Shown here one piece after another: positions 51,183 to 59,820 of a stretch of DNA of 64,000 nucleotides. The position numbers and the translations under genes are program-made. Source of the stretch: Polaribacter sargassicola. Lineage in GTDB: Bacteria; Bacteroidota; Bacteroidia; Flavobacteriales; Flavobacteriaceae. Within the stretch, counting starts at the first letter, position 1. Every line of letters starts with the position of its first letter. The stretch is from contig NZ_JAHDAU010000004.1 in assembly GCF_021991835.1 (NCBI RefSeq), forward strand, positions 62,001 to 126,000. The letters are read 5' to 3'. Under the pieces are notes generated by a model, which worked only from the letters and a program-made list of their open reading frames with translations, was not told the DNA's origin and did no database searches.

Positions 51183-52142
51183 ATGATGAAAAGTTTTATA
51201 AATAAAATAAAACGCATTAAATTATTCTATTACATTAGTAATGCTTTTATAGACTTATTACCAAAGTTTTTATTCAGAAATAACCTTAAGTATTGGCTAA
51301 ACTTAAAAAATAAATACCCTAAAGAAGTTATAGAAACTAGACTTAATTATTATTTAAACAATAGTCTTAAAGAGATAGAAATACCTGCTAGTTCTATTAA
51401 AATTGAAGATATTAAATTAAAAAACAATAAGAGTTTTTATTATTATGATTTGATAAAAATTATTAGATATTTTGATAAAAAACTAAAAATCAATTATAAA
51501 TTTGGCGATATTGATGTAAATCAAGAAAAACCAACCTTTGTAAAAAGTAGACCTATTCATCATAATGGTAATTCTATCCTTTTAAAATTAAATTCTTTTA
51601 GACATTTTAATTTTATAGATGATGATTTAAATTTTTCTGAAAAGAAAAATGAAATTATTTGGCGAGGCATGGTACACAAAGAAAATAGAGTATCTTTAGT
51701 TGAAAAATTTTATGACAAACCTAATTTTAATGTAGGTAGTTTAACTTTAGGAAACAGCAAACCAGAATGGGTAAAACCTTTTATCAGCATAAAAGAGCAA
51801 CTAGAATATAAATTTATTCTTTCTATAGAAGGCCATGATGTTGCCACAAATTTAAAATGGATTATGTCTTCTAACTCTTTATGTTTTATGCCAAAACCAA
51901 AGTTTGAAACTTGGTATATGGAAGGTAAACTTATTCCTAATTTTCATTATGTTCTTATAAAAGATGATTATTCTGATGTAGAGGAAAAAATGGATTTTTA
52001 TTCTAAAAACACCTCCGAAGCAGAAAAAATAATTAAAAATGCCCAAAATTGGACATTACAGTTTAAAGACAAAAAATTAGAAAAACTATTATCTATATTG
52101 ATAATGAATTCTTATTTGCAAAAAACCAAACAACTTAAATAA
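51183..52142 (+). CDS. Glycosyltransferase family 90 (LpsA/CAP10-like)
   Basis: This 319-residue cytoplasmic protein contains the GT90 core: FVKSRPIHHNGNSILLKLNSFRHF, IIWRGMVHKENRVSLVEKFYDKPNFNVGS, KFILSIEGHDVATNLKWIMSSNSLCFMPKPKFETWYMEGKLIPNFHYVLIKDDYSDVEEKMDFY. The E-G-x-D-x(2)-N-L-K/W and S-x-S-x2-F/L pattern is that of bacterial LPS-modifying GT90 enzymes and eukaryotic CAP10/POGLUT. Donor and acceptor are unknown. Two bases separate it from the ABC exporter gene and four from GT4. Confidence 0.88.
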   Translation: MMKSFINKIKRIKLFYYISNAFIDLLPKFLFRNNLKYWLNLKNKYPKEVIETRLNYYLNNSLKEIEIPASSIKIEDIKLKNNKSFYYYDLIKIIRYFDKKLKINYKFGDIDVNQEKPTFVKSRPIHHNGNSILLKLNSFRHFNFIDDDLNFSEKKNEIIWRGMVHKENRVSLVEKFYDKPNFNVGSLTLGNSKPEWVKPFISIKEQLEYKFILSIEGHDVATNLKWIMSSNSLCFMPKPKFETWYMEGKLIPNFHYVLIKDDYSDVEEKMDFYSKNTSEAEKIIKNAQNWTLQFKDKKLEKLLSILIMNSYLQKTKQLK

Positions 52143-52146
52143 CACC

Positions 52147-53136
52147 ATGCATATTTTAATTGTTAATAAAGGGAGTATTCCTGTAACTCTTTATGGTGGA
52201 ACAGAAAGAGTTGTTTGGAGCTTAGGTAAAGAATTAAATAACTTAGGTCATAAAATTACTTTTTTAGTAAAAAAAGGATCTTATTGTAATTTTGCTGATG
52301 TAATACATATTGATGAAGAAAAAGATATTTTAAGTCAGATACCAGATAATATAGATATTGTTCATTTTAATTTTACACCTAAAAACCTAAAAACACTTAC
52401 TAAACCTTATGTACTTACCATACATGGTAATGGTAATAAAAAAGACTTGGACTCTAACGCTATATTTGTTTCTAAAAACCATGCAGAAAGATATAATTCT
52501 AATTCTTATGTTCATAATGGATTAGATTGGAGTGAATACAAAAAACCGACATTAAAAACACCTAAAAATTATTTTCACTTTTTAGGAAAAGCGGCTTGGA
52601 GAGTTAAAAATGTACAAGGCGCAATAAATACTATCAAGAAAACAAAAAAAGAAAAACTTAAAGTTTTAGGCGGAGTTCGTTTTAATGTAAATATGGGAAT
52701 GCGCTTTACCTTTACACCAAGAGCTTCTTTTTACGGAATGGTTGGCGGTGAAAAAAAGTTTGATATTTTAAACGAATCCAGAGGTCTTGTTTTTGCTGTA
52801 AAATGGCACGAACCTTTTGGCTTAGCAATTACAGAAAGTTTATATTACGGTTGTCCTGTTTTTGGAACACCTTATGGTTCTTTATCAGAAATTGTAACTA
52901 AAGATGTTGGTTATTTATCAAACAATGCATCTGAATTGGCTTTAGCCATCGAAAAATATTCCGATTTTTCAAGAAAAAAATGTCATGAATATGCACAAGA
53001 CGTTTTTAACGCTAAAGTAATGGCATTAGCTTATTTAGAAAAATACGAAATTGTTTTAAATGGTAATTTTTTAAATAAAACAAAGCCAAGACTTTTAGAT
53101 CAAAATTCGCCTAAATTTCTAAATTGGGTAGATTAA
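52147..53136 (+). CDS. GT4-type glycosyltransferase
   Basis: This 329-residue GT-B fold enzyme starts HILIVNKGSIPVTLYGGTERVVWSLGKELNNLGHKITFLV, a glycogen-synthase-like acceptor loop. The donor domain has YFHFLGKAAWRVKNVQGAINTI and the E-x7-E motif in WHEPFGLAITESLYYGCPVFGTPYGSLSEIV. It is shorter than most GT4 members but keeps both Glu. It is the last gene of the operon GT2-PGM-ABC-GT90-GT4 and convergent with cca. Confidence 0.88.
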   Translation: MHILIVNKGSIPVTLYGGTERVVWSLGKELNNLGHKITFLVKKGSYCNFADVIHIDEEKDILSQIPDNIDIVHFNFTPKNLKTLTKPYVLTIHGNGNKKDLDSNAIFVSKNHAERYNSNSYVHNGLDWSEYKKPTLKTPKNYFHFLGKAAWRVKNVQGAINTIKKTKKEKLKVLGGVRFNVNMGMRFTFTPRASFYGMVGGEKKFDILNESRGLVFAVKWHEPFGLAITESLYYGCPVFGTPYGSLSEIVTKDVGYLSNNASELALAIEKYSDFSRKKCHEYAQDVFNAKVMALAYLEKYEIVLNGNFLNKTKPRLLDQNSPKFLNWVD

Positions 53137-53140
53137 TTAT

Positions 53141-54562
53141 TTAAGCAATTGTTAAGCCTAATTTTTTCCCTTTTTCAATCATAAATTGATAACAAGCTTC
53201 ATGCTCGTTTGGTATTTTACCATCTAAAATAGCTTCTTTAATGGCTTCTTTTATTTTACCAATTTCTCTACAAGGTTCTAAATTAAAAGCTTTCATAATT
53301 TCTTCTCCGGAAACAGGAGGTTGAAAGTTTCGTACTTTATCACGCTCTTCTACCTCTTTTATTTTAATCCTTACTAACTCAAAATTGTTATGATATCTTT
53401 TAAATTTTATTGGGTTTTTAGTAGTTATATCTGCTTCACACAATGTCATTAAAGAATTAATATCATCACCCGCATCAAACACCAAACGCCTTACTGCAGA
53501 ATCTGTTACATCTGTTGCTAAAACAATAGGTCTAGAACTTAAAAAAACCATTTTCTGAACAAATTTCATTTTATTATTCAGAGGCATTTTTAAACGTTTA
53601 AATAATTTATAGACCATTTTAGACCCAACAAATTCATGAGAATGAAATGTCCAACCTACTTTTTTATTAAATTTCTTTGTGGGTGCTTTTCCTATATCAT
53701 GCAAAAGAGCAGCCCATCTTAACCAAACATCATCTGTGTTTTTTGCAATATTATCTACAACCTCTAATGTATGATAAAAATTATCTTTATGTTTTTGACC
53801 TTCAACTTCTTCTACTCCTTTTAGAGCTATTAATTCTGGTAAAATTTGCTTTAATAACCCCGTTTTTTCTAAAAGTAAAAAACCTATAGAAGGTTTAGGC
53901 GATTCTAAAATCTTATTTAGTTCTACAACAATTCTTTCTCTTGTAATTATTTTTAATCTGTAAGCATTTCTTTTTATTGCTTTTAAAGAATCTTCATCAA
54001 TATTAAAATTTAATTGTGTAGTAAAACGGATGGCACGCATCATTCTTAAAGGATCATCAGAATAAGTAATATCAGGATTTAAAGGGGTTTTTATTACCTT
54101 ATTTTTTAAGTCTTCAATACCGTTAAACGGATCTAAAAGCTCACCAAAATTATCTTCATTTAAACTTAAAGCAAGAGCATTAATTGTTAAATCTCTTCTA
54201 TTTTGGTCATCTTGTAAAGTACCTGCTGTTACTTCTGGGTTTCTACTATCTTCTGTATAAGATTCTTTTCTAGCACCAACAAACTCTATTTCTATGTCTT
54301 TATAACGCAACATTGCTGTTCCGTAAGTTTTAAAAACCTGCACCTTTGGTTTATTTGGCAACAATTTAGAAACTTGTAAAGCTAAATCTATACCGCTACC
54401 AACAGCAACAACATCTATGTCTTTTGCTTTGCCTCTTTTTAAAATAAAATCTCTTACAAAACCACCAATTACATAACTTTCTAATTGTAATTGTTTTGAT
54501 GCTTTAGATATAACATTAAATATTTCTGATGAAATGGCTTCTTTAAAGAATTGTTTTTGCAT
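53141..54562 (-). CDS. cca: CCA tRNA nucleotidyltransferase with HD domain
   Basis: This 473-residue protein has an N-terminal class II nucleotidyltransferase head (YVIGGFVRDFILKRGKAKDIDVVAVGSG, with catalytic DxD) and RRDLTINALAL, DPFNGIEDLKNKVIKTPLNPD, RMMRAIRF typical of CCA-adding enzymes. An HD hydrolase domain follows from about 255 (WLRWAALLHDIGKAPTKKF) and then a C-terminal helical tail. It completes tRNA 3' ends; the HD part may remove 2',3'-cyclic phosphates. It has a strong promoter (54630-54659). Confidence 0.93.
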   Translation of the reverse strand: MQKQFFKEAISSEIFNVISKASKQLQLESYVIGGFVRDFILKRGKAKDIDVVAVGSGIDLALQVSKLLPNKPKVQVFKTYGTAMLRYKDIEIEFVGARKESYTEDSRNPEVTAGTLQDDQNRRDLTINALALSLNEDNFGELLDPFNGIEDLKNKVIKTPLNPDITYSDDPLRMMRAIRFTTQLNFNIDEDSLKAIKRNAYRLKIITRERIVVELNKILESPKPSIGFLLLEKTGLLKQILPELIALKGVEEVEGQKHKDNFYHTLEVVDNIAKNTDDVWLRWAALLHDIGKAPTKKFNKKVGWTFHSHEFVGSKMVYKLFKRLKMPLNNKMKFVQKMVFLSSRPIVLATDVTDSAVRRLVFDAGDDINSLMTLCEADITTKNPIKFKRYHNNFELVRIKIKEVEERDKVRNFQPPVSGEEIMKAFNLEPCREIGKIKEAIKEAILDGKIPNEHEACYQFMIEKGKKLGLTIA

Positions 54563-54629
54563 GAATTTACTTTCTTAAATTGTAAAACAGAAGATAATTT
54601 TTAAAATAATCTGCCTATTTAATTTTGTG

Positions 54630-54659
54630 CAAATCTACTACATAATATATTTTACGCAA
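54630..54659 (-). promoter_or_regulatory. cca promoter
   Basis: On the minus strand TTG (54659-54657), a 19-bp spacer and TAGATTTG (54637-54630) lie in the 219-bp divergent gap. The plus side has only a TATTTTTG -7 box at 54758-54765 for the GT2 gene. Confidence 0.75.
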
Positions 54660-54781
54660 AATAGCTTTACCTATTTATTAGTCTAGTTCTAATTGATTTT
54701 TTTTTATTTTTTAAAAATACTCTATCATTAATTTTCATTTAATAAAGAAATCATTACTATTTTTGTGTTTATTTTCTATTT

Positions 54782-55603
54782 ATGATGAAGCCGAATATTT
54801 CTGTAATTATTAGTACCTACAATTCTGTTGAATGGTTAAAAAAAGTTTTATGGGGTTATAACCAACAAACTTATAACAATTTTGAAATTGTTATTGCTGA
54901 TGACGGTTCTAAAGAAGAAACTAAAATTACTATAGATAAATTATCTAAAGAGGTAAAATACCCTATTACTCATGTTTGGCATGAAGACAATGGGTTTCAA
55001 AAATCTCAAATCTTAAACAAAGCTATTATTGCATGTAAGGCTCCCTATATAATAATGTCTGATGGAGATTGTATCCCTAGAAAAGATTTTATTCAGGTTC
55101 ATGACACTTATAAAGAAGAAGGTTATTTTTTATCTGGAGGATATTTTATGTTGCCAATGAATATTTCTAAACTAATATCTAAACAAGATATTGAAAGTAA
55201 TGATTGTTTTTCTATTGATTGGTTAAGCAAAAATGGATTAACTAAAACTTTTAAAAACAATAAACTAAAACATAGCGGCTTAAAAGCTAAATTTTTAAAT
55301 TTTGTTACACCAACTAAACCAACTTGGAATGGCCATAACGCTTCTGGATGGAAAAAAGACATTATTGCTGTAAATGGTTTTGATGAACGTATGCAGTATG
55401 GTGGACAAGATAGAGAGTTGGGTGAAAGGTTGGTTAATTTAGGTATAAAATCTAAGCAAATTAGATACAGTGCAATTGTTATTCATTTAGATCATCCGCG
55501 TGGATATGCTAATGAGAAGAGTTGGAAAATAAATAATGATATTAGAAAAAATACTAGAACTTCTAAAACTAGTACTACAAAGTTTGGTATTGTAAAAGGA
55601 TAA
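54782..55603 (+). CDS. GT2 glycosyltransferase with C-terminal galactosyltransferase-like domain
   Basis: This 273-residue protein has a GT-A domain (ISVIISTYNSVEWLKKVLWGYNQQTYNNFEIVIADDGS, IIMSDGDCIPRKDFI with the DxD-like DGDC). The C-terminal NGHNASGWKKDIIAVNGFDERMQYGGQDRELGERLVNLGIKSKQIRYSAIVIHLDHPRGY is seen in chondroitin-polymerase-like and LPS GT2 enzymes (glycosyl transferase family 7 C-terminal type). The start may be either of two adjacent ATGs. It is probably involved in LPS or capsule core assembly. It converges on the next GT2 gene. Confidence 0.88.
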   Translation: MMKPNISVIISTYNSVEWLKKVLWGYNQQTYNNFEIVIADDGSKEETKITIDKLSKEVKYPITHVWHEDNGFQKSQILNKAIIACKAPYIIMSDGDCIPRKDFIQVHDTYKEEGYFLSGGYFMLPMNISKLISKQDIESNDCFSIDWLSKNGLTKTFKNNKLKHSGLKAKFLNFVTPTKPTWNGHNASGWKKDIIAVNGFDERMQYGGQDRELGERLVNLGIKSKQIRYSAIVIHLDHPRGYANEKSWKINNDIRKNTRTSKTSTTKFGIVKG

Positions 55604-55612
55604 AATAAAATT

Positions 55613-55656
55613 AGTCTAAGTTATTACTTCATTTTCTTTTGAAGTAGTCTTAGACT
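55613..55656. terminator. Bidirectional inverted repeat between two convergent GT2 genes
   Basis: The outer arms AGTCTAAG / CTTAGACT and inner arms ACTTCA / TGAAGT form one interrupted stem. It overlaps the last codons of the minus-strand gene, which ends at 55624. Confidence 0.7.
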
Positions 55657-56376
55657 TACATATTTAATAAAAATACCGTAAGACTGAATTGCTGCAATTA
55701 CAAAACCTCTAAAACCGTCTAAAAAACCTAATTTAAAAAAATAATGAGTTAAAAATCTTGTTTTGGGTTTTACAATAATTTTAAATAAAGAAGATTTTTT
55801 TCCTTGTGCAAAAAGCTCTTTGGCTTGTAACTCTTTATAGTTTTGAACCTTAGTTAAATGGTGACTAAAGTTCTTATAAGAATAGTGTTTTATAGGTGTT
55901 TCTATCTCACCAATTTTTCCGTCAGTTATAATTTTTTCATGTACTAAGCTCCCATTATATCTAGAAAAATTTTTATCAAATAAACGAATTACTTTGTTAT
56001 TACTGTAACCACCAAACTTAATTTGTTTATTCATAAAATAGAAATCTCTATTAAAAGAGAAACCTACAAAATCTTTAGGATTTTTAACTGCTTTTAAAAT
56101 TTCTTCTCTAAGTTCTTTTGAGACTCTTTCATCTGCATCTAAAACATAAATCCAAGAATTTGTTGCTTTACTTATTGCAAAGTTTTTTTGAGAAGAAAAA
56201 TCATCAAACTTTCGTTTGATGATTTTTACATTATATTTTTCTGCTAAAGCAACTGTATTATCCGTACTAAAAGAATCTATTACAATAATTTCATCAGCAA
56301 AAAGAACAGATTCGATAGCCTCTTCAATATGAAATTCTTCATTTAAAGTAGGTATAATAGCAGTAATCTTTATCAT
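55624..56376 (-). CDS. GT2 glycosyltransferase, WaaE/KdtX-like
   Basis: This 250-residue protein is of the LPS-core beta-1,4-glucosyltransferase type: ITAIIPTLNEEFHIEEAIESVLFADEIIVIDSFSTDNTVALAEKY, then FSSQKNFAISKATNSWIYVLDADERVS and RDFYFMNKQIKFGGYSNNKVIRLFDKNFSRYNGSLVHEKI. A short hydrophobic C-terminal part (FFKLGFLDGFRGFVIAAIQSYGIFIKYVSL) may attach to the membrane. The E-E-x-x-I and DADERV patterns define the WaaE group. It lies 13 bp after dapD on the same strand. Confidence 0.9.
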   Translation of the reverse strand: MIKITAIIPTLNEEFHIEEAIESVLFADEIIVIDSFSTDNTVALAEKYNVKIIKRKFDDFSSQKNFAISKATNSWIYVLDADERVSKELREEILKAVKNPKDFVGFSFNRDFYFMNKQIKFGGYSNNKVIRLFDKNFSRYNGSLVHEKIITDGKIGEIETPIKHYSYKNFSHHLTKVQNYKELQAKELFAQGKKSSLFKIIVKPKTRFLTHYFFKLGFLDGFRGFVIAAIQSYGIFIKYVSLRLLQKKMK

Positions 56377-56389
56377 AGTTTAATTTTTC

Positions 56390-57205
56390 TTAAACGGCTA
56401 CATCATACTCACGCAATGCATCGTTTAAAGATGTTTTTTTATTGGTACTTTCTTTTCTTTTACCAATAATTAATGCACAAGGTACATTATATTCTCCTGC
56501 TGCAAACTTTTTTGTATAACTACCAGGAATAACTACAGATCTTGCAGGTACAACACCTTTCATTTCTACAGGCTCATCACCAGTAACATCTATAATTTTA
56601 GTACTCATTGTTAACACAACATTAGCACCTAAAACAGCTTCTTTTTCTACTCTTACACCTTCTACAACTATACATCTAGAACCTAAAAACGCTCCGTCTT
56701 CTATAATAACTGGTGCTGCTTGTAATGGCTCTAAAACACCACCAATACCAACTCCACCAGATAAGTGTACGTTTTTACCAATTTGCGCACAAGAACCAAC
56801 TGTTGCCCAAGTATCTACCATTGTACCTTCATCTACATAAGCACCAATATTTACATAACTTGGCATTAAAATAGTACCAGGAGAAAGGTAAGATCCTTGA
56901 CGAGCAGATGCACCAGGAACTACACGTACACCTTGTGATGCATAATCTGTTTTTAATGGCATTTTATCATGATACTCAAAAATACCTGCTTCTAAAGTTT
57001 CCATTTTTTGAATAGGGAAATATAAAACTACGGCTTTTTTAACCCATTCATTTACCTGCCATCCACCTTCTATTGGCTCTGCAACTCTTAACTCTCCTTT
57101 ATCTAATAAATCTACAACTTTTCTAATTGTATTAGTTGTATTTTCTTCTTTTAACAACTCACGGTTTTCCCAAGCTGCTTCTATGATTTCTCTAATTTCT
57201 TTCAT
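56390..57205 (-). CDS. dapD: 2,3,4,5-tetrahydropyridine-2,6-dicarboxylate N-succinyltransferase
   Basis: This 271-residue left-handed beta-helix enzyme acts in the succinylase branch of lysine and diaminopimelate synthesis. The N-terminal helical part is REIIEAAWENRELLK. GVRVVPGASARQGSYLSPGTILMPSYVNIGAYVDEGTMVDTWATVGSCAQIGKNVHLSGGVGIGGVLEPLQAAPVIIEDGAFLGSRCIVVEGV shows the hexapeptide coils and active site. Length fits. It has a clear promoter at 57225-57252 and is divergent from ruvX. Confidence 0.96.
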   Translation of the reverse strand: MKEIREIIEAAWENRELLKEENTTNTIRKVVDLLDKGELRVAEPIEGGWQVNEWVKKAVVLYFPIQKMETLEAGIFEYHDKMPLKTDYASQGVRVVPGASARQGSYLSPGTILMPSYVNIGAYVDEGTMVDTWATVGSCAQIGKNVHLSGGVGIGGVLEPLQAAPVIIEDGAFLGSRCIVVEGVRVEKEAVLGANVVLTMSTKIIDVTGDEPVEMKGVVPARSVVIPGSYTKKFAAGEYNVPCALIIGKRKESTNKKTSLNDALREYDVAV

Positions 57206-57224
57206 CCTGATAAATTAATTTGTG

Positions 57225-57252
57225 CAAATATAAATTTATCCGCAAAAAACAA
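57225..57252 (-). promoter_or_regulatory. dapD promoter
   Basis: On the minus strand TTG (57252-57250) and TATATTTG (57232-57225) have a 17-bp spacer, ending 19 bp before the ATG. Confidence 0.65.
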
Positions 57253-57405
57253 GAACGAATATACGTTTTTTAAACAGATTATTTCTTGTTGTTTAAAATG
57301 CTGTTGTGTAAATAATCTGCTAAATTCTAACTTTTAATCAGTTAACTTATTCTATTATATTTTAATTATTGAATTATAACTTTTATTTTTGTAAAAAAAA
57401 TTAAC

Positions 57406-57816
57406 TTGGGTAGAATTCTCGCTATTGATTTTGGTAAAAAAAGAACTGGTATTGCTGTTACTGATGAATTGCAAATTATTGCTTCTGGCTTAACAACCGT
57501 AAATACAGAAGGATTAATTCTTTTTTTAAAAGAATATATTACCAAAGAAAATGTAGAACTTTTTATTGTTGGTAAACCCAAACAGTTAAACAATACTAAT
57601 AGTGAAAGTGAAACTTTAATTGTTCCTTTTTTAAAAGAATTAAAAAAACAAATACCTCAAATACCACTCATAAGAATTGATGAACGTTTTACATCTAAAA
57701 TGGCTTTTCAAACTATGATAGATGGTGGTCTTAATAAAAAACAACGAAGGAATAAAGCTTTGGTTGATGAGATTAGTGCCACTATTATTTTACAATCGTA
57801 TTTATATAACAAATAA
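57406..57816 (+). CDS. ruvX: Putative pre-16S rRNA nuclease (YqgF/RuvX)
   Basis: This 136-residue RNase H-fold protein trims the 16S rRNA 5' end. It shows GRILAIDFGKKRTGIAVTDE (first Asp), LFIVGKPKQLNNTNSE and RIDERFTSKMAFQTMI, with a C-terminal ALVDEISATIILQSYL. The start is TTG: the codon in front of GRILAIDFG is the only sensible one, and the next ATG would remove the catalytic Asp. A TATTTTTG box at 57384-57391 gives a leader of only about 10 bases. Confidence 0.92.
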   Translation: MGRILAIDFGKKRTGIAVTDELQIIASGLTTVNTEGLILFLKEYITKENVELFIVGKPKQLNNTNSESETLIVPFLKELKKQIPQIPLIRIDERFTSKMAFQTMIDGGLNKKQRRNKALVDEISATIILQSYLYNK

Positions 57817-57887
57817 TAAAATATTGTTATTTTAAAATTGTTGTAAAATGTTAAAACAACTATAAAAATATTACTTCTAAAAAAATC

Positions 57888-57916
57888 GTAATTCAAAAAT
57901 TCGTAATTCGTAATTC
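57888..57916. repeat. GTAATTC short tandem copies upstream of def
   Basis: Three copies of GTAATTC (57888, 57903, 57910), the last two directly adjacent, lie just before the TACTTTTG box of def. Confidence 0.7.
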
Positions 57917-57952
57917 TAAATTGTACTTTTGCGAACCTTAAAAAATAAAGAC

Positions 57953-58543
57953 ATGATTTTACCAATTGTAGCATACGGAGATCCAGTATTACGTAAAGTA
58001 GCAACTGATATCGATGCAGATTATCCAGAATTAGAAAAACTTATCTCTAACATGAAGGAAACCATGTACAACGCTTCTGGTGTTGGTTTGGCTGCACCTC
58101 AAATAGGTAAATCAATTCGTTTATTTATTATTGATGCTTCTCCTTTTGCTGAAGATGAAGATTTATCCGATAAAGATAGAGAAGCTTTAAAAAACTTTAA
58201 TAAGGTATTTATAAATGCTAAAATTTTAGAAGAAGAAGGTGATGAATGGGCTTTTAGCGAAGGTTGTTTAAGCATACCAGAAGTTAGAGAAGATGTTTTT
58301 CGTAAACCAAAAATTACTATAGAATATCAAGACGAAGACTTTAAAAAGCACACAGAAACTTTAGATGGTTTAGCTGCTAGAGTTTTTCAACACGAATACG
58401 ATCATATTGATGGAATTTTATTTACAGACAAACTTTCATCTCTAAAGAAAAGATTGATAAAAAAGAAACTAGAAAATGTTTCTAAAGGAAAAATTAGAGC
58501 AGAATATAGAATGCGTTTTCCTAATGTAAAAAAAGGCAAATAG
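57953..58543 (+). CDS. def: Peptide deformylase
   Basis: This 196-residue iron/zinc enzyme removes N-formyl from nascent chains. Motif 1 is GVGLAAPQIG, motif 2 EGCLSIPEV, motif 3 QHEYDHIDG. I use the ATG at 57953 (MILPIVAYGDPVLRKVA). A frame extension to a TTG at 57929 would start inside the -7 box TACTTTTG (57924-57931) and add residues that the family lacks. It is followed by DUF5606 and mazG genes in one run. Confidence 0.95.
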   Translation: MILPIVAYGDPVLRKVATDIDADYPELEKLISNMKETMYNASGVGLAAPQIGKSIRLFIIDASPFAEDEDLSDKDREALKNFNKVFINAKILEEEGDEWAFSEGCLSIPEVREDVFRKPKITIEYQDEDFKKHTETLDGLAARVFQHEYDHIDGILFTDKLSSLKKRLIKKKLENVSKGKIRAEYRMRFPNVKKGK

Positions 58544-58567
58544 TCTAAAAGACAAATAATTATATAA

Positions 58568-58990
58568 ATGGAATTTAGTAAAATAATAGCAGTAACAGGT
58601 AAACCAGGATTATTTCAGGTAATCTCACAAACTAAAAATGCAGTAATTGCAGAATCTTTATTAGACAACAAACGTTTAGCTATAAACGCTACTCAAAACG
58701 TAAGTTTATTAGAAAACATTGCTATCTACACATATGAAGAAGATGTACCTTTATTAGATGTTTTTACTTCTATGTTTAAACAAACAGAAGGTAAAGAAGC
58801 TTTATCTCATAAAGAAAATGCTAAAAAATTAACTGCTTTTTTTGCAGAAGTTTTACCTGATTATGATGAAGAAAGAGTATACTCTTCTAACATAAAAAAA
58901 GTAATACAGTGGTTTAATATTTTGGTAAAAGCTGGTATGGACTTTTCTGAAGTAGAAGAAAAAACAGAAGAAACAGAAACCGAATCATAA
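58568..58990 (+). CDS. DUF5606-family protein
   Basis: This 140-residue cytoplasmic protein starts MEFSKIIAVTGKPGLFQVISQTKNAVIAESLLDNKRLAI with an SH3-like beta region. A helical part follows (VFTSMFKQTEGKEALSHKENAKKLTAFFAEVLPDYDEERVYSSNIKKVIQWF) and then a Glu/Thr-rich tail. It is recognised as the Bacteroidota family DUF5606 of unknown role, typically placed between def and mazG. Its stop overlaps the mazG start by one base (TAATG). Confidence 0.88.
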   Translation: MEFSKIIAVTGKPGLFQVISQTKNAVIAESLLDNKRLAINATQNVSLLENIAIYTYEEDVPLLDVFTSMFKQTEGKEALSHKENAKKLTAFFAEVLPDYDEERVYSSNIKKVIQWFNILVKAGMDFSEVEEKTEETETES

Positions 58991-59769
58991 TGAATTCTAG
59001 AAAAGATCAGTTAGCGGCTTTTAATAGATTGTTAGATATTATGGATGATCTTCGAGAGAAGTGTCCGTGGGATAAAAAACAAACTTTAGAAAGTTTACGT
59101 CATCTTACAATAGAAGAAACGTATGAACTAGCTGATGCAATTTTAGATAATGATTTACCAGAAATAAAAAAAGAATTAGGCGATGTGCTTTTGCACATCG
59201 TCTTTTATGCTAAAATTGGAAGCGAAAAAAATGCTTTTGATATAGCAGATGTTGCCAATACAATTTCTGATAAACTAGTACACAGACATCCGCATATTTA
59301 TGGTGATGTAGTTGCAGAAAGCGAAGAAGAAGTAAAACGCAATTGGGAACAATTAAAATTAAAAGAAGGAAACAAATCTGTCTTAGAAGGTGTTCCTAAA
59401 AGCTTACCAGCTGTTGTAAAAGCTAGTAGAATACAAGAAAAAGTAAAAGGTGTTGGTTTTGATTGGGAAAAACCAGAACAAGTTTGGGCAAAAGTACAAG
59501 AAGAACTTACCGAATTAAACGAAGAAATTAAAGCAGGTAATAAAGAAAACACCGAAAAAGAATTTGGTGATGTTTTATTTTCTATGATTAATTACGCTCG
59601 TTTTATTGGCGTAAATCCAGAAAATGCTTTAGAAAAAACGAATAAAAAATTTATCAATCGTTTTCAATTTTTAGAGCAAGAAGCTAAAAAAGATGGCAAA
59701 GAACTTGCCGACATGTCTTTAACTGAAATGGATGTTTATTGGGAAAAGTCGAAAGCTTTTTTTAAATAA
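58990..59769 (+). CDS. mazG: Nucleoside triphosphate pyrophosphohydrolase MazG
   Basis: This 259-residue all-alpha NTP pyrophosphatase has two MazG repeats. The first is LREKCPWDKKQTLESLRHLTIEETYELADAILDNDLPEIKKELGDVLLHIVFYAKIG (EExxE-x12-ExxD). The second is in the C-terminal half (VQEELTELNEEIKAGNKENTEKEFGDVLFSMINYARFIG). It removes pyrophosphate from aberrant nucleotides. It is the last gene of def-DUF5606-mazG. Confidence 0.95.
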   Translation: MNSRKDQLAAFNRLLDIMDDLREKCPWDKKQTLESLRHLTIEETYELADAILDNDLPEIKKELGDVLLHIVFYAKIGSEKNAFDIADVANTISDKLVHRHPHIYGDVVAESEEEVKRNWEQLKLKEGNKSVLEGVPKSLPAVVKASRIQEKVKGVGFDWEKPEQVWAKVQEELTELNEEIKAGNKENTEKEFGDVLFSMINYARFIGVNPENALEKTNKKFINRFQFLEQEAKKDGKELADMSLTEMDVYWEKSKAFFK

Positions 59770-59786
59770 GACATTTTCAATCTCAA

Positions 59787-59807
59787 TCAGGTAGAGCGCA
59801 TTCGAGA
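59787..59807 (-). repeat. Short palindromic-type repeat, degenerate copy 1
   Basis: On the minus strand TCTCGAATGCGCTC followed by TACCTGA matches the segment at 61836-61856 in 16 of 21 positions. It lies in the 51-bp gap between mazG and a convergent GT2 gene, flanked by AATCTC / GAGATT arms, so it may double as terminator. Confidence 0.5.
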
Positions 59808-59820
59808 TTTTTTAATAAAA

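Noticed and set aside
57840..57920. Possible CRISPR-like array because of repeated GTAATTC
   Set aside because: Units are only 7 bp, two are directly adjacent, there are no spacers and no cas genes.
57929..57952. TTG start eight codons before the def ATG
   Set aside because: It overlaps the predicted -7 promoter element and adds residues not found in peptide deformylases.
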